A stretch of DNA of 47,758 nt, taken from the IMG/VR virus record IMGVR_UViG_3300035698_010891, positions 1 through 47,758 of that record. The stretch is one strand, 5' to 3'. A program made the position numbers and the translations under genes. This document shows, in pieces, positions 25,621 to 32,425 of the stretch. How positions within the stretch are numbered: position 1 is the first letter of the stretch; each line of letters opens with the position of its first letter. A model generated the notes under the pieces. The model saw only the letters and a list, made by a program, of their open reading frames with translations. It had not been told where the DNA came from and ran no database searches. The stretch is from a virus.

Positions 25621-26431
25621 AGTCCCACTTAATGAAATTGATGCCGATTCTGAATTTAATTGTAGGGGTGCAATTACACCTATTGATGTTATTGATTTGG
25701 CTAAAGATATTGAGAAGAATGGTTTGATACAGCCTGTAACAGTATGCTTGTTCAATGCTGTTGAGCAAGAAAGAACAGGGCTAAAGTGGAAACTTCTTGT
25801 TGGTTTTAGACGTTATTATGCTCATCAGGTTTTAAAGAAATTAACAATACACGCTACAATCCATGAACATATGGATGAAGTATCTGCAAGAATGTTCAAT
25901 CTCGCAGAAAATCTTCAACGCAAAGATCTCAACATTGTTCAGGAAGCAAAAGCAATAAAGAAGCTAAAGGATTTAGGAATCAAACAAGAAGAATGCGCTG
26001 AGAAACTTGGAACATCTCGTGGTTGGGTTCAAGTTAGGTTTATGCTTCTTGAGCTTCCAGAAGAAGTTCAGGCTGAATTTGCAATTGGTGCAATTGTGCA
26101 AGGGGGTGTTCGAGAACTTTATACTGTATTAAATAACTTCGGTAAAGAGGCTTGTTTCTCGGCCGCAAAGAAACTTAAAGACGGTAAAGCTCGTGGGATT
26201 CCTGCTACTGTATCCCCAACAAAGATGAAGGGGACGGCAAAGTATCATAGGAAACGACAGGAAATCTTTAAGATGATTGAGCATATCATAAAGCATACTA
26301 GCCCAAGTCTTATGACACGCGCATTAGCTTGGTGCGCTGGTGAAATTACTAACGATGAATTTGAAAGTGATATTCTATTAGAGTATCCTAGTTACGTAGT
26401 TAAAGATTGGACAAGGATTTCCGATGAGTAA
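25607..26431 (+). CDS. ParB-like DNA-binding protein 2
   Basis: A 274-residue protein starting at ATG 25607 with GGAG 7 bases upstream, inside the end of the helicase gene. The ParB/Srx domain shows PLNEIDAD, DLAKDIEKNGLIQPVTV, LLVGFRRYYAHQVL (box II) and NLAENLQRKDLNIVQEA (box III). A helix-turn-helix follows (KQEECAEKLGTSRGWVQVRF). It is more canonical than the first ParB-like protein in keeping a LQRKDLN motif. Its DNA target and partner are unknown. Confidence 0.82.
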   Translation: MKVIEVPLNEIDADSEFNCRGAITPIDVIDLAKDIEKNGLIQPVTVCLFNAVEQERTGLKWKLLVGFRRYYAHQVLKKLTIHATIHEHMDEVSARMFNLAENLQRKDLNIVQEAKAIKKLKDLGIKQEECAEKLGTSRGWVQVRFMLLELPEEVQAEFAIGAIVQGGVRELYTVLNNFGKEACFSAAKKLKDGKARGIPATVSPTKMKGTAKYHRKRQEIFKMIEHIIKHTSPSLMTRALAWCAGEITNDEFESDILLEYPSYVVKDWTRISDE

Positions 26432-26435
26432 TAGA

Positions 26436-26594
26436 GCAAGCAACCACTAATTTAAAGAGTGGCTGTGACGACAGGTCTGTAAAAGTCCGACAGAGCTTGT
26501 ACTAGATGCGAAGTTAGGATAGGTGCTAAAGTCACCACCAATCCAATTTCACGGGCCCCGATTGGGCAGGTGAGACACCTGCTCCTCTTCGCAT
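26436..26594 (+). ncRNA. Putative structured RNA between ParB-like gene and tRNA-Trp
   Basis: Two stem-loop domains are visible in a gene-free stretch. The first (26436-26500) has outer GCAAGC/GCTTGT and inner CCACT/AGTGG stems. The second (26506-26594) is closed by a perfect 8-bp stem ATGCGAAG/CTTCGCAT and contains three hairpins: GGTG/CACC, CCAAT/ATTGG, and GCAGGTG/CACCTGC with an AGA loop. That is a four-way junction like a cloverleaf, but without tRNA consensus loops or CCA. Likely a co-transcribed structured RNA or tRNA-cluster leader. Confidence 0.4.
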
Positions 26595-26599
26595 TTATA

Positions 26600-26674
26600 G
26601 GGTAGATAGTTTAACTGGTAGAACCTCGGTTTCCAAAACCGAAGATGGGGGTTCGATTCCTTCTCTGCCCGCCA
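26600..26674 (+). tRNA. tRNA-Trp (anticodon CCA)
   Basis: A complete cloverleaf: acceptor GGGTAGA/TCTGCCC (one G-T pair), D arm GTTT/GAAC, anticodon stem TCGGT/ACCGA with loop TTCCAAA giving CCA, and T arm GGGGG/CCTTC with TTCGATT. Discriminator G and CCA are encoded. It is the first of four tRNAs in the cluster. Confidence 0.93.
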
Positions 26675-26678
26675 TGAC

Positions 26679-26755
26679 AGTGGAGTAGCTCAGTTTGGTG
26701 GAGCATCTGCTTTGGGAGCAGAGGGTCGCAGGTTCGAATCCTGTCTCCGCTACCA
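26679..26755 (+). tRNA. tRNA-Pro (anticodon TGG)
   Basis: Acceptor AGTGGAG/CTCCGCT with one T-G pair, D arm GCTC/GAGC, anticodon stem TCTGC/GCAGA with loop TTTGGGA giving TGG, and T arm GCAGG/CCTGT with TTCGAAT. Discriminator A and CCA are encoded. Only 4 bases separate it from tRNA-Trp, so both are processed from one transcript. Confidence 0.92.
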
Positions 26756-26756
26756 T

Positions 26757-26829
26757 AGGGCGGTAGCTTAAAGGTTAAAGCGCCAGATTGTCGATCTGGA
26801 GATTGCGGGTTCGAGTCCCGCCCGCTCCG
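26757..26829 (+). tRNA. tRNA-Asp (anticodon GTC), atypical acceptor end
   Basis: The D arm GCTT/AAGC, anticodon stem CCAGA/TCTGG with loop TTGTCGA (GTC), and T arm GCGGG/CCCGC with TTCGAGT are all good, and the discriminator G fits Asp. The acceptor AGGGCGG/CCGCTCC pairs at six of seven positions, with an A1-C72 mismatch. The bases after the discriminator are CCG, so no CCA is encoded. Confidence 0.85.
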
Positions 26830-26833
26830 CCGA

Positions 26834-26933
26834 CGTGGCGGTCGTTTAATACGTGAAAGACTTATGTGACCAAGGCATCTTTACTAGTGATTTGCGCAAT
26901 CGCATAAAAGACAGTAAAACCTGTCCCGTCACG
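26834..26933 (+). ncRNA. Putative tRNA-like structured RNA between tRNA-Asp and tRNA-Gln
   Basis: An 8-bp closing stem, CGTGGCGG (26834-26841) with CCGTCACG (26926-26933, one G-T pair), encloses about 84 bases. Inside, GACAG/CTGTC sits exactly where a T arm would be, GATT/AATC resembles a long variable arm, and ATGT/GCAT with a 7-base loop sits where an anticodon arm would be. That loop lacks the T33 needed for a normal anticodon, and the T loop is not canonical. It may be a decayed or specialised tRNA. Confidence 0.35.
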
Positions 26934-26935
26934 AA

Positions 26936-27009
26936 TGCTCAGTAGTGTAGTGGTAGCACCCCAGACTTTGATTCTGGTAACTAAGGTTCGAGTCCTTGCT
27001 GAGCAACCA
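26936..27009 (+). tRNA. tRNA-Gln (anticodon TTG)
   Basis: Acceptor TGCTCAG/CTGAGCA with the T1-A72 pair typical of tRNA-Gln, D arm GTGT/GCAC, anticodon stem CCAGA/TCTGG with loop CTTTGAT giving TTG, and T arm TAAGG/CCTTG with TTCGAGT. Discriminator A and CCA are encoded. It closes the tRNA cluster. Confidence 0.93.
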
Positions 27010-27109
27010 CCTATAGCGGTGTGGGCGCAGTAGGCGCACCCAAAAAGGCCGGCATCTTGGTAGGCGCCGGATCAGGTAAACAACTGCTGCATAGGATAGG
27101 AGAATTGAG
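27010..27109 (+). other. Gene-free GC-rich spacer after tRNA-Gln
   Basis: About 100 bases with short stems such as CCGGC/GCCGG (around 27052-27077) and GCGC repeats, just before a small basic ORF. I see no tRNA and no convincing ORF; the only in-frame reading starts at a GTG and runs out of frame through the next gene. Confidence 0.3.
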
Positions 27110-27250
27110 ATGCCTAGACGCGATGGAACGGGGCCGGCAGGTAAAGGTGCAAAGACCGGTGGACAGAGAGGAAAATGTCCAGGAGCAAAACCTGGACCTA
27201 GACCGAAGAGCGGTGTAGGAAAAGGCAAAGGAAGCGGGCGTGGGCGGTAA
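27110..27250 (+). CDS. Tiny basic Gly-rich protein (DUF5320-like)
   Basis: A 46-residue protein from ATG 27110 behind TAGGAGAAT. It begins MPRRDGTGPAGKG and continues with TGGQRGKCPG, then a Gly/Lys/Arg tail. The start resembles the DUF5320 family, which typically opens MPxxDGTGPxGxGPxTG. One Cys and an extreme net positive charge suggest nucleic-acid binding. It sits alone between the tRNAs and the DNA polymerase leader. Confidence 0.65.
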   Translation: MPRRDGTGPAGKGAKTGGQRGKCPGAKPGPRPKSGVGKGKGSGRGR

Positions 27251-27444
27251 TTGATTGAAAAATCAATAATACAAGGTAGGTCATAACATTTAGCCCAAAG
27301 AATGCGGCCTACTGGGACAACAAGAGTACACGCTTGTTGTCCCATTATTAACAAGTGGCAGACACAAACCATAAGAACTCCACTTGTTGGGCGGCGTAGA
27401 GACAACACTGCGCCACCTACTAAATATTAGGAGAACGAAAAGAT
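27251..27444 (+). promoter_or_regulatory. Hairpin-rich leader of the DNA polymerase gene
   Basis: The 194 bases before the polymerase start contain three stems: an 11-bp perfect stem GGGACAACAAG (27314-27324) with CTTGTTGTCCC (27333-27343), followed by ATTATT and so terminator-like; AACAAGTGG/CCACTTGTT (27350-27358 and 27380-27388) around 21 bases; and GGCGTAG with CTGCGCC close to the ribosome site TTAGGAG. The layout suggests termination or attenuation before the polymerase gene. Confidence 0.45.
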
Positions 27445-29850
27445 ATGTTTTTCCTGGACTCGGAGACTTGTGGATTTCACGGTTTGGCAGTCTTACTACA
27501 GTGGGCTGAGGATGAAGGAGAAATCAACCTTCACTCCATTTGGCATGAACCAATCCAAGATACTCTTGAACTCATTGAACGTTTTTGTGATTCCACAATC
27601 TGTGGCTTCAATTTGACTTTTGATATGTTTCATCTTTGTAAAATTTACACAACATTCTATCAGGCTCCTAATAAGAAATATTGCCCATTAGATTACACAA
27701 TGGATGAAATCGTTGAATGGGAGGACTCCGCAAGATTTGTGGATCTTTGCCTCAAGCCGCAGGCAGCTGTAGACCTGATGTTAGTCGCGAGGAAGGGGCC
27801 GTATCAAAGCACGATGAAGCGAAAGGATTTAAGAATCCGTAAAGTCCCAACAGCATTGGCTTGGCGGCTTCGAGATGAATTAGATAGCCGGATACCTCTC
27901 AAGGATATCTATTTTACAAGAGCAAAAAATCGGCACGAAAGATGGCAGGTGCAGGATATCGCGGATGATTTTGGTGACATCAACCCTTCTCTGAAAGACT
28001 TAGTATTAAAGTTTTCACCATCATCGGCTCTCAAAGCATTGGCTGTAGATGCCGGTGTTGCGCGGGAGCATAGACTTATGTATGGGGATATAGCATTACC
28101 AACTGCAGCAATGCCATTTGAATTTGGATATGCCCCATATGCTAATGCTATCAAAAAAGCCAAAGAAATCTGGAAAGGGACAAAGAAGATTCGCGAAATC
28201 ACAAATAACGGTTGGCCGGAGATGATACATATGCACATTCAACACTGGGCATTTAATACCCTTGCTAGGGAATATGCTTCTGACGACGTAGCAGATACAA
28301 GAGCTTTGTATCATTTCTTTGAAGACCCACAACCAGATAATGACAGTAATATTGCTTGCGCAGTAGGTGCATCGAGATGGGCTGGATTTGCTGTTGATAC
28401 TGATGGTATCGAAAAACTTCGCCAAGAAAAGAAGAAACAGATTCAAGAAATCAAATTTAACTTCAATGCGCCACAGGTGTGTAAGAAGTATATCATGGAA
28501 GTCATGACACCAATAGAAAAACTTAGCCTAAAATACAACGATAAAACAAGCACCAAAGCATCTATCCTTGAAGCCATATCCAAATGGCGAGCTGAAGTAA
28601 TATGTGACAAATGTGAAGGTGAAGGTTGCGACCAGTGTGGTGGTGAAGGGGTATTACCAACAGGCGACCCGCACCCTGCAGCTAGTAGAGCTCAAGAGAT
28701 TTTAAAAGCTCGGCGAGCAAAGAAGGAACTAGAAATTTACGAAAAGCTTCTAATAGCTGGCCGCCTGCAGCCTGATTTTGTAATCGTAGGAACACGATCT
28801 AATCGTAAAGCAGGAACAGGTGGGCTTAATCCACAGGGCATCAATAAAGCAAAGTATGTTAGAAATAAATTTCCACTTGCAGATGGTGGTATGGTCTTAT
28901 GTGGTGGTGACTTTGATGCTTTTGAAATTACATTAGCAGATGCCGCATATAATGATGAAACATTACGTAAAGAATTAATGGAAGTTAAAACCTGCCACAA
29001 ATGTGGCGGGAAGGGTTGTCCTAAATGCAAAGGAACTGGGAAAGTCCGAGCATCCTTTCACGGGATTTTAGGATCATTCTTCTTCGCACCAATGACTTAT
29101 GAAGAAATCCTAGCAACAGATGGCCTTCCTGGCGATAAAGATATTTACAAGAAGTCCAAAGGGTGTACATTTTTAATTTTATATGGCGGTGATGATAAAG
29201 CGCTTGTAATTCGTTTAGGAATACCTGCTGATAAAGCAACGGAAGGCTATAATAATTTCGTATTAATGCACCCACAATGGGGCGCTGAGCGAAAGAAAAT
29301 TTTTGATGAGTTTTGTTCAATGCGTCAACCAAATGGTATAGGAACAAAAGTAGAATGGCACGAACCTGCTGAGTATATTGAGTCAATGCTTGGCTTTAAG
29401 AGATATTTTACTCTTGAAAATAGTATTGTTAAAGCCCTTTTTGATATGGCTGAACAACCGCCTAAAGAATGGAAAGAGATACGGTATAAGATAGTACGGA
29501 GAGATAGGGAACAAACAGCACATGGAGCGTTACGATCTGCAATACTGGGCGCAGCATTTCAGATTCAAGCTGCAAATATGCGGGCGGCAGCAAATCATGT
29601 AATACAATCAACAGGAGCAGAATTAGTAAAGGAATTAGAGATGCGCCTACTAGCATTGCAGCCTGCAGGGGTCAATAGGTGGAGGATAAAATTATTGAAT
29701 GAGCACGATGAATTAGAAGTTTGTACATTACCCTCTTTAATACCAGAAGTTTCTGATGTTGTTAGAGATTTCGTCACTGAGCATAAAAAAACTGTGCCCC
29801 TACTGGGCATAACTTGGAAGGAGTCTATGAATACATGGGCAGACAAGTAA
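27445..29850 (+). CDS. Family A DNA polymerase with two zinc-knuckle insertions
   Basis: An 801-residue protein. An N-terminal exonuclease domain shows LDSET (D5, E7), GFNLTFDMFH and SDDVADTRALYHF. The polymerase domain has motif A GGDFDAFEITLAD (catalytic D489), motif B KGCTFLILYG (K572, F576, Y580) and motif C EHDE (753-756). It is divergent: motif A is DFDAFE instead of DYSQIE. Two DnaJ-like CxxCxGxGC clusters occur: CDKCEGEGCDQCGGEG (387-402) before motif A, and CHKCGGKGCPKCKGTG (517-532) between motifs A and B. Such inserts are unusual in family A polymerases. It should be the main replicative polymerase. Confidence 0.88.
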   Translation: MFFLDSETCGFHGLAVLLQWAEDEGEINLHSIWHEPIQDTLELIERFCDSTICGFNLTFDMFHLCKIYTTFYQAPNKKYCPLDYTMDEIVEWEDSARFVDLCLKPQAAVDLMLVARKGPYQSTMKRKDLRIRKVPTALAWRLRDELDSRIPLKDIYFTRAKNRHERWQVQDIADDFGDINPSLKDLVLKFSPSSALKALAVDAGVAREHRLMYGDIALPTAAMPFEFGYAPYANAIKKAKEIWKGTKKIREITNNGWPEMIHMHIQHWAFNTLAREYASDDVADTRALYHFFEDPQPDNDSNIACAVGASRWAGFAVDTDGIEKLRQEKKKQIQEIKFNFNAPQVCKKYIMEVMTPIEKLSLKYNDKTSTKASILEAISKWRAEVICDKCEGEGCDQCGGEGVLPTGDPHPAASRAQEILKARRAKKELEIYEKLLIAGRLQPDFVIVGTRSNRKAGTGGLNPQGINKAKYVRNKFPLADGGMVLCGGDFDAFEITLADAAYNDETLRKELMEVKTCHKCGGKGCPKCKGTGKVRASFHGILGSFFFAPMTYEEILATDGLPGDKDIYKKSKGCTFLILYGGDDKALVIRLGIPADKATEGYNNFVLMHPQWGAERKKIFDEFCSMRQPNGIGTKVEWHEPAEYIESMLGFKRYFTLENSIVKALFDMAEQPPKEWKEIRYKIVRRDREQTAHGALRSAILGAAFQIQAANMRAAANHVIQSTGAELVKELEMRLLALQPAGVNRWRIKLLNEHDELEVCTLPSLIPEVSDVVRDFVTEHKKTVPLLGITWKESMNTWADK

Positions 29851-30170
29851 AGTCTCTTGAAGAAGTTAGAATAGATTTGCACAATCAAATTCTTGAATTA
29901 AGGAGTATTGAAGGTTTTATAAATAGGCAGGCTTTTGAGCAAGTTTGGAATGAATCTACTGATGAATCTAAAGAAGCGGCATTATTATATATTGGGGTGT
30001 GTGATAAAGGCTCATTACAAGACTGGGTAAAAAAGCATCCATCTAAGGATATTGGTGAATTACCTGTAAGTAGATTAAAACAAATTGCTGCAAAAATGCG
30101 TATTGTCGGTTATTCACGTATGTCAAAACGTGATTTAGTTTCAACTATAACAAAAGGAGCCAAGAAATGA
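29835..30170 (+). CDS. Small protein with Rho N-terminal-like (SAP-like) domain
   Basis: A 111-residue protein from ATG 29835, with AAGGAG upstream inside the end of the polymerase gene. The C-terminal part LPVSRLKQIAAKMRIVGYSR and then MSKRDLVSTI (about residues 76-107) closely follows the Rho_N/SAP pattern used for nucleic-acid binding. The N-terminal helices may mediate dimerisation. It overlaps the next gene as ATGA. Confidence 0.6.
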   Translation: MGRQVKSLEEVRIDLHNQILELRSIEGFINRQAFEQVWNESTDESKEAALLYIGVCDKGSLQDWVKKHPSKDIGELPVSRLKQIAAKMRIVGYSRMSKRDLVSTITKGAKK

Positions 30171-30613
30171 GGAGCAAGAAGTATTATTGTGAGAAGATTG
30201 AAAAGATCACTCATGAGCATCAGATAACTGCAAAACGTGCTGATTTGGAACTATATTGCCCAGATAAAATGAACACCTTAAAAGCAGAAATATTGCATGA
30301 TGCCTATATGTGGCTTAAAGATAGGGCTTTAGCATCATTGAATGACTATGCAAAGATTCGAAGACTATGTTCCGAAGATGTTTGGGAATTTTACGAATCA
30401 ATGGGAGACTGTGAAGATTTAGCCGAAGTTCAATTACTCAAAAGAGCTAGGATTAACCTCAAGAAAGTTATTACTAATAAATTTCGTCCGGTATTATTTA
30501 AGAAAAGGAAGATAAATGAAGTGCTCCGAAAAAATGAAAAACGACATAAAGCATCTGCAGGAAATTATAAAGCACATGGCAATACTTCTGCAACTTCAAA
30601 GTCGGATTCTTGA
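30167..30613 (+). CDS. Hypothetical basic helical protein
   Basis: A 148-residue protein overlapping the previous stop (ATGA). It is strongly helical and basic (about residues 100-130 rich in Lys/Arg), with a low-complexity C-terminus (AGNYKAHGNTSATSKSDS) that overlaps a possible gene in another frame. That unstructured tail may reflect overlap coding. No family is recognised. Confidence 0.55.
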   Translation: MRSKKYYCEKIEKITHEHQITAKRADLELYCPDKMNTLKAEILHDAYMWLKDRALASLNDYAKIRRLCSEDVWEFYESMGDCEDLAEVQLLKRARINLKKVITNKFRPVLFKKRKINEVLRKNEKRHKASAGNYKAHGNTSATSKSDS

Positions 30614-30710
30614 AATCTTAAAACAAAAAGGATACTATAATGAAAACGATCTCCGCTACTTCAATAGCGAAAACATTAAATCAGGCCAAGTTCAATCCAA
30701 AAAAGAGTAA
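30516..30710 (+). CDS. Possible overlapping helical protein
   Basis: A 64-residue frame from ATG 30516 behind AAGGAAG, overlapping the previous gene by 98 bases and the next by 71. It reads as an amphipathic helix (HLQEIIKHMAILLQLQ) followed by a polar tail. It could be a real overlapping gene, because the competing frame is low-complexity here, or a chance frame. Confidence 0.35.
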   Translation: MKCSEKMKNDIKHLQEIIKHMAILLQLQSRILEILKQKGYYNENDLRYFNSENIKSGQVQSKKE

Positions 30711-30870
30711 GTCTTTGAGGATTATTGTTGACGTTGGTAATTACAATTATTATCTTACTCAAGCTCAAGTATTGATTGAAGACGCTAAAAAGGGGCAAGC
30801 AAAACCAACTATCCTCAAAGCAATACAAATGCTTACTTTAGCTATACTTGTTTTTGAAGAAAAGGAATAA
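30640..30870 (+). CDS. Small hypothetical protein
   Basis: A 76-residue protein from ATG 30640 with AAAGGA upstream. It is basic at the N-terminus, with a beta strand (LRIIVDVGNYNYYL) and a helical C-terminus. Three bases separate it from the VRR-NUC gene. No family is recognised. Confidence 0.55.
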   Translation: MKTISATSIAKTLNQAKFNPKKSKSLRIIVDVGNYNYYLTQAQVLIEDAKKGQAKPTILKAIQMLTLAILVFEEKE

Positions 30871-30873
30871 TAA

Positions 30874-31230
30874 ATGGATCCATTCAGCCCTAAACGAACA
30901 AAGAAAGGTGGGCCAGAATCAAAGATTCAGTCTTCTATTCTTGCAAAACTACGGACGAATGGCTGGTATGCTATCGTGACACATGGAAACATGTTTCAAT
31001 CTGGGCTACCAGATATTTTTGCTTGCCATTCAAAATATGGACAACGTTGGATAGAAGTCAAAGACCCAAAAAGAAAAGGTGATGTTTTTACATCAGCCCA
31101 ACATGAAGTATTTCCGAAACTATGTGCCAACGGTTCGGGAGTCTGGGTATTAGTTGGTTCGATAAACTCAGAATACGAAAAACTATTTACACGCCCCAAT
31201 TGGGCATGGTATTTGGAGGCTTTGAGATGA
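30874..31230 (+). CDS. VRR-NUC endonuclease (Holliday-junction resolvase-like)
   Basis: A 118-residue protein. The core GLPDIFAC (from residue 44) followed by RWIEVKDPK (about 58-66) gives the PD and ExK elements of the PD-(D/E)XK VRR-NUC family. A GGPESKIQ entry helix precedes it. It likely cuts branched DNA during replication, recombination or packaging. Its stop overlaps the next ATG (ATGA). Confidence 0.82.
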   Translation: MDPFSPKRTKKGGPESKIQSSILAKLRTNGWYAIVTHGNMFQSGLPDIFACHSKYGQRWIEVKDPKRKGDVFTSAQHEVFPKLCANGSGVWVLVGSINSEYEKLFTRPNWAWYLEALR

Positions 31231-31697
31231 AGCAAATTGGTGTTTATATGGATATATCGAATCTTTATTATTGTGTAAAGCAGAAGTATGAAGGTAGAAA
31301 ATTAGACTATAGTAAATTTCTTCAGCATATAAAAGATCTAGGAAATCTTGTTAAGGCAGTAGCTTATGGTATCCAGATGAAAAATGAAGCAAGTCCATTT
31401 ATCAGGTCATTGCAGAAACAAAATATAGAAACAAAATATAAAGGGCCACGAGAAGATTGGTCAGTAGGTATTGTAATCGATATCATAGATGATTTAGAAA
31501 ATCATCGAGTAGACACTGTATTTATTGCATCATCTAATCGCGACCTTGCCCCATTTATCAATCATATGCGGTCAAAGAATATTGATATCATTATCTTTGC
31601 TGCTGGTATCTCAAATGAGCTAAAAACACTATGTCAAACAATTGAGATTCCAGAATCTCTTTTAGAGGATACCAAAGATGGAGAATCTAAAGAATGA
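31227..31697 (+). CDS. NYN-domain ribonuclease-like protein (LabA/DUF88)
   Basis: A 156-residue protein from ATG 31227 (ATGA overlap; GGAGG upstream). GVYMDISNLYYC gives the first Asp and the NL pair of NYN/PIN-like nucleases, DWSVGIVIDIID gives the middle acidic residues, and FIASSNRDLAPFI matches the SxRD-type motif. NYN proteins are usually RNases acting on RNA processing. Here it lies in an operon with a C39-like protein, with both stop/start pairs overlapping. Confidence 0.75.
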   Translation: MKQIGVYMDISNLYYCVKQKYEGRKLDYSKFLQHIKDLGNLVKAVAYGIQMKNEASPFIRSLQKQNIETKYKGPREDWSVGIVIDIIDDLENHRVDTVFIASSNRDLAPFINHMRSKNIDIIIFAAGISNELKTLCQTIEIPESLLEDTKDGESKE

Positions 31698-32179
31698 ATT
31701 TACAAACTATGGACGGACCATTTTGTATGGTATATTCGTTTGCAATGGCAATGAATATATCAGCAGAAAGTCTAATCCAAGAAATCGGTCATGATGGCAC
31801 AGAAATTGTTTGGCCCGAGTTAGTTGGAAATGCCAGATTCCGCGGGCATCATATCGATGAAATGGTAGATGTATGTTTGAATCATGAGTTAGCCCCAGTA
31901 GGTATAATCTGTATACCAAAAACCCGCCCATGGTCTGATAATGATGTCAAACCTATTCAAAGTCTTCCCGAGCAAAGATTCTGGAATCATATATATAAGT
32001 CAAAGGCATCAGTGATAGTTGGGGAACTATTCACTGGGGCTGGGCATGCTGTTGCTTGTGATGGTATTTATATATATGACCCACGAGGTATGAAATACCC
32101 ATTAACATCCTATAATTCGATCTTTAAATCAGCAGAAGATGCTTGGTTAATCATTAAAATTGATTCTGAAAATCATTGA
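31694..32179 (+). CDS. C39-like cysteine peptidase-fold protein
   Basis: A 161-residue protein, overlapping the previous gene as ATGA. DGPFCMVYSFAMAM gives a potential nucleophile Cys11 at a helix start, and AGHAVACDGIYIYDPRG gives His118 and Asp129, in the order Cys-His-Asp of papain/C39-like peptidases. It has no signal peptide, so it would act in the cytoplasm, perhaps on a host or phage protein. Alternatively it is an inactive fold relative. Confidence 0.6.
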   Translation: MNLQTMDGPFCMVYSFAMAMNISAESLIQEIGHDGTEIVWPELVGNARFRGHHIDEMVDVCLNHELAPVGIICIPKTRPWSDNDVKPIQSLPEQRFWNHIYKSKASVIVGELFTGAGHAVACDGIYIYDPRGMKYPLTSYNSIFKSAEDAWLIIKIDSENH

Positions 32180-32238
32180 AATGAAATCATCTTTTCGGAT
32201 TATTGGAATCATAAAATCATTTTATTCCTCAAATACAG

Positions 32239-32267
32239 TTGACTTTCCGCGAGCCGTCGGATATACT
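32239..32267 (+). promoter_or_regulatory. Sigma70-like promoter
   Basis: TTGACT (32239-32244) and TATACT (32262-32267) are separated by exactly 17 bases, close to the bacterial consensus, and face the small-gene block. A second weaker candidate lies 56 bases downstream, so tandem promoters are likely. Confidence 0.72.
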
Positions 32268-32294
32268 GTATATAGGTAATGTGCGCGGACACTG

Positions 32295-32324
32295 TTGACA
32301 TCAGAGCGCACAATTTGATTTTAT
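32295..32324 (+). promoter_or_regulatory. Second promoter candidate
   Basis: A consensus TTGACA (32295-32300) is followed 18 bases later by TTTTAT (32319-32324), a modest -10 box. The box overlaps an ATTTGATTTTATGATTT stretch like the repeats in the divergent control region, so a regulator could block it. Confidence 0.5.
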
Positions 32325-32377
32325 GATTTCAATAATAGACGTTAGTGATTTTAAGATCATCTGAAAGGATTGGGCAA

Positions 32378-32425
32378 ATGGACAAGGAAGTCTATGATTT
32401 GCTCAATCCTATAGTCTCATATTGA
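32378..32425 (+). CDS. 15-residue mini-ORF, possible leader peptide or gene remnant
   Basis: ATG 32378 follows AAAGGA by 8 bases and encodes MDKEVYDLLNPIVSY. Its first six codons are identical at DNA level to ATG 32900 of the sigma-like gene. It is either a leader peptide whose translation controls downstream genes or the leftover start of a duplicated sigma-like gene. Confidence 0.35.
   Translation: MDKEVYDLLNPIVSY

Noticed and set aside
26436-26594. Possibility that the structured RNA is a group I intron, hammerhead ribozyme or GOLLD RNA
   Set aside because: I saw no group I core elements, no CTGATGA...GAAA hammerhead core, and the length is far below GOLLD.
27021-27218. GTG-started frame with a GAGSGK phrase resembling a P-loop
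   Set aside because: Only a short chance phrase; it lacks a ribosome site and runs out of frame through the DUF5320-like gene.
26929-27408. Minus-strand frame across tRNA-Gln and the basic protein
   Set aside because: It covers a clear tRNA and has a Pro-rich low-complexity translation with no start signal.
14508-29850. Claim that the phage has a 2-aminoadenine (Z) genome
   Set aside because: Only a MazZ-family-like protein is visible; PurZ and DatZ are absent from the window, so the claim would go beyond the evidence.
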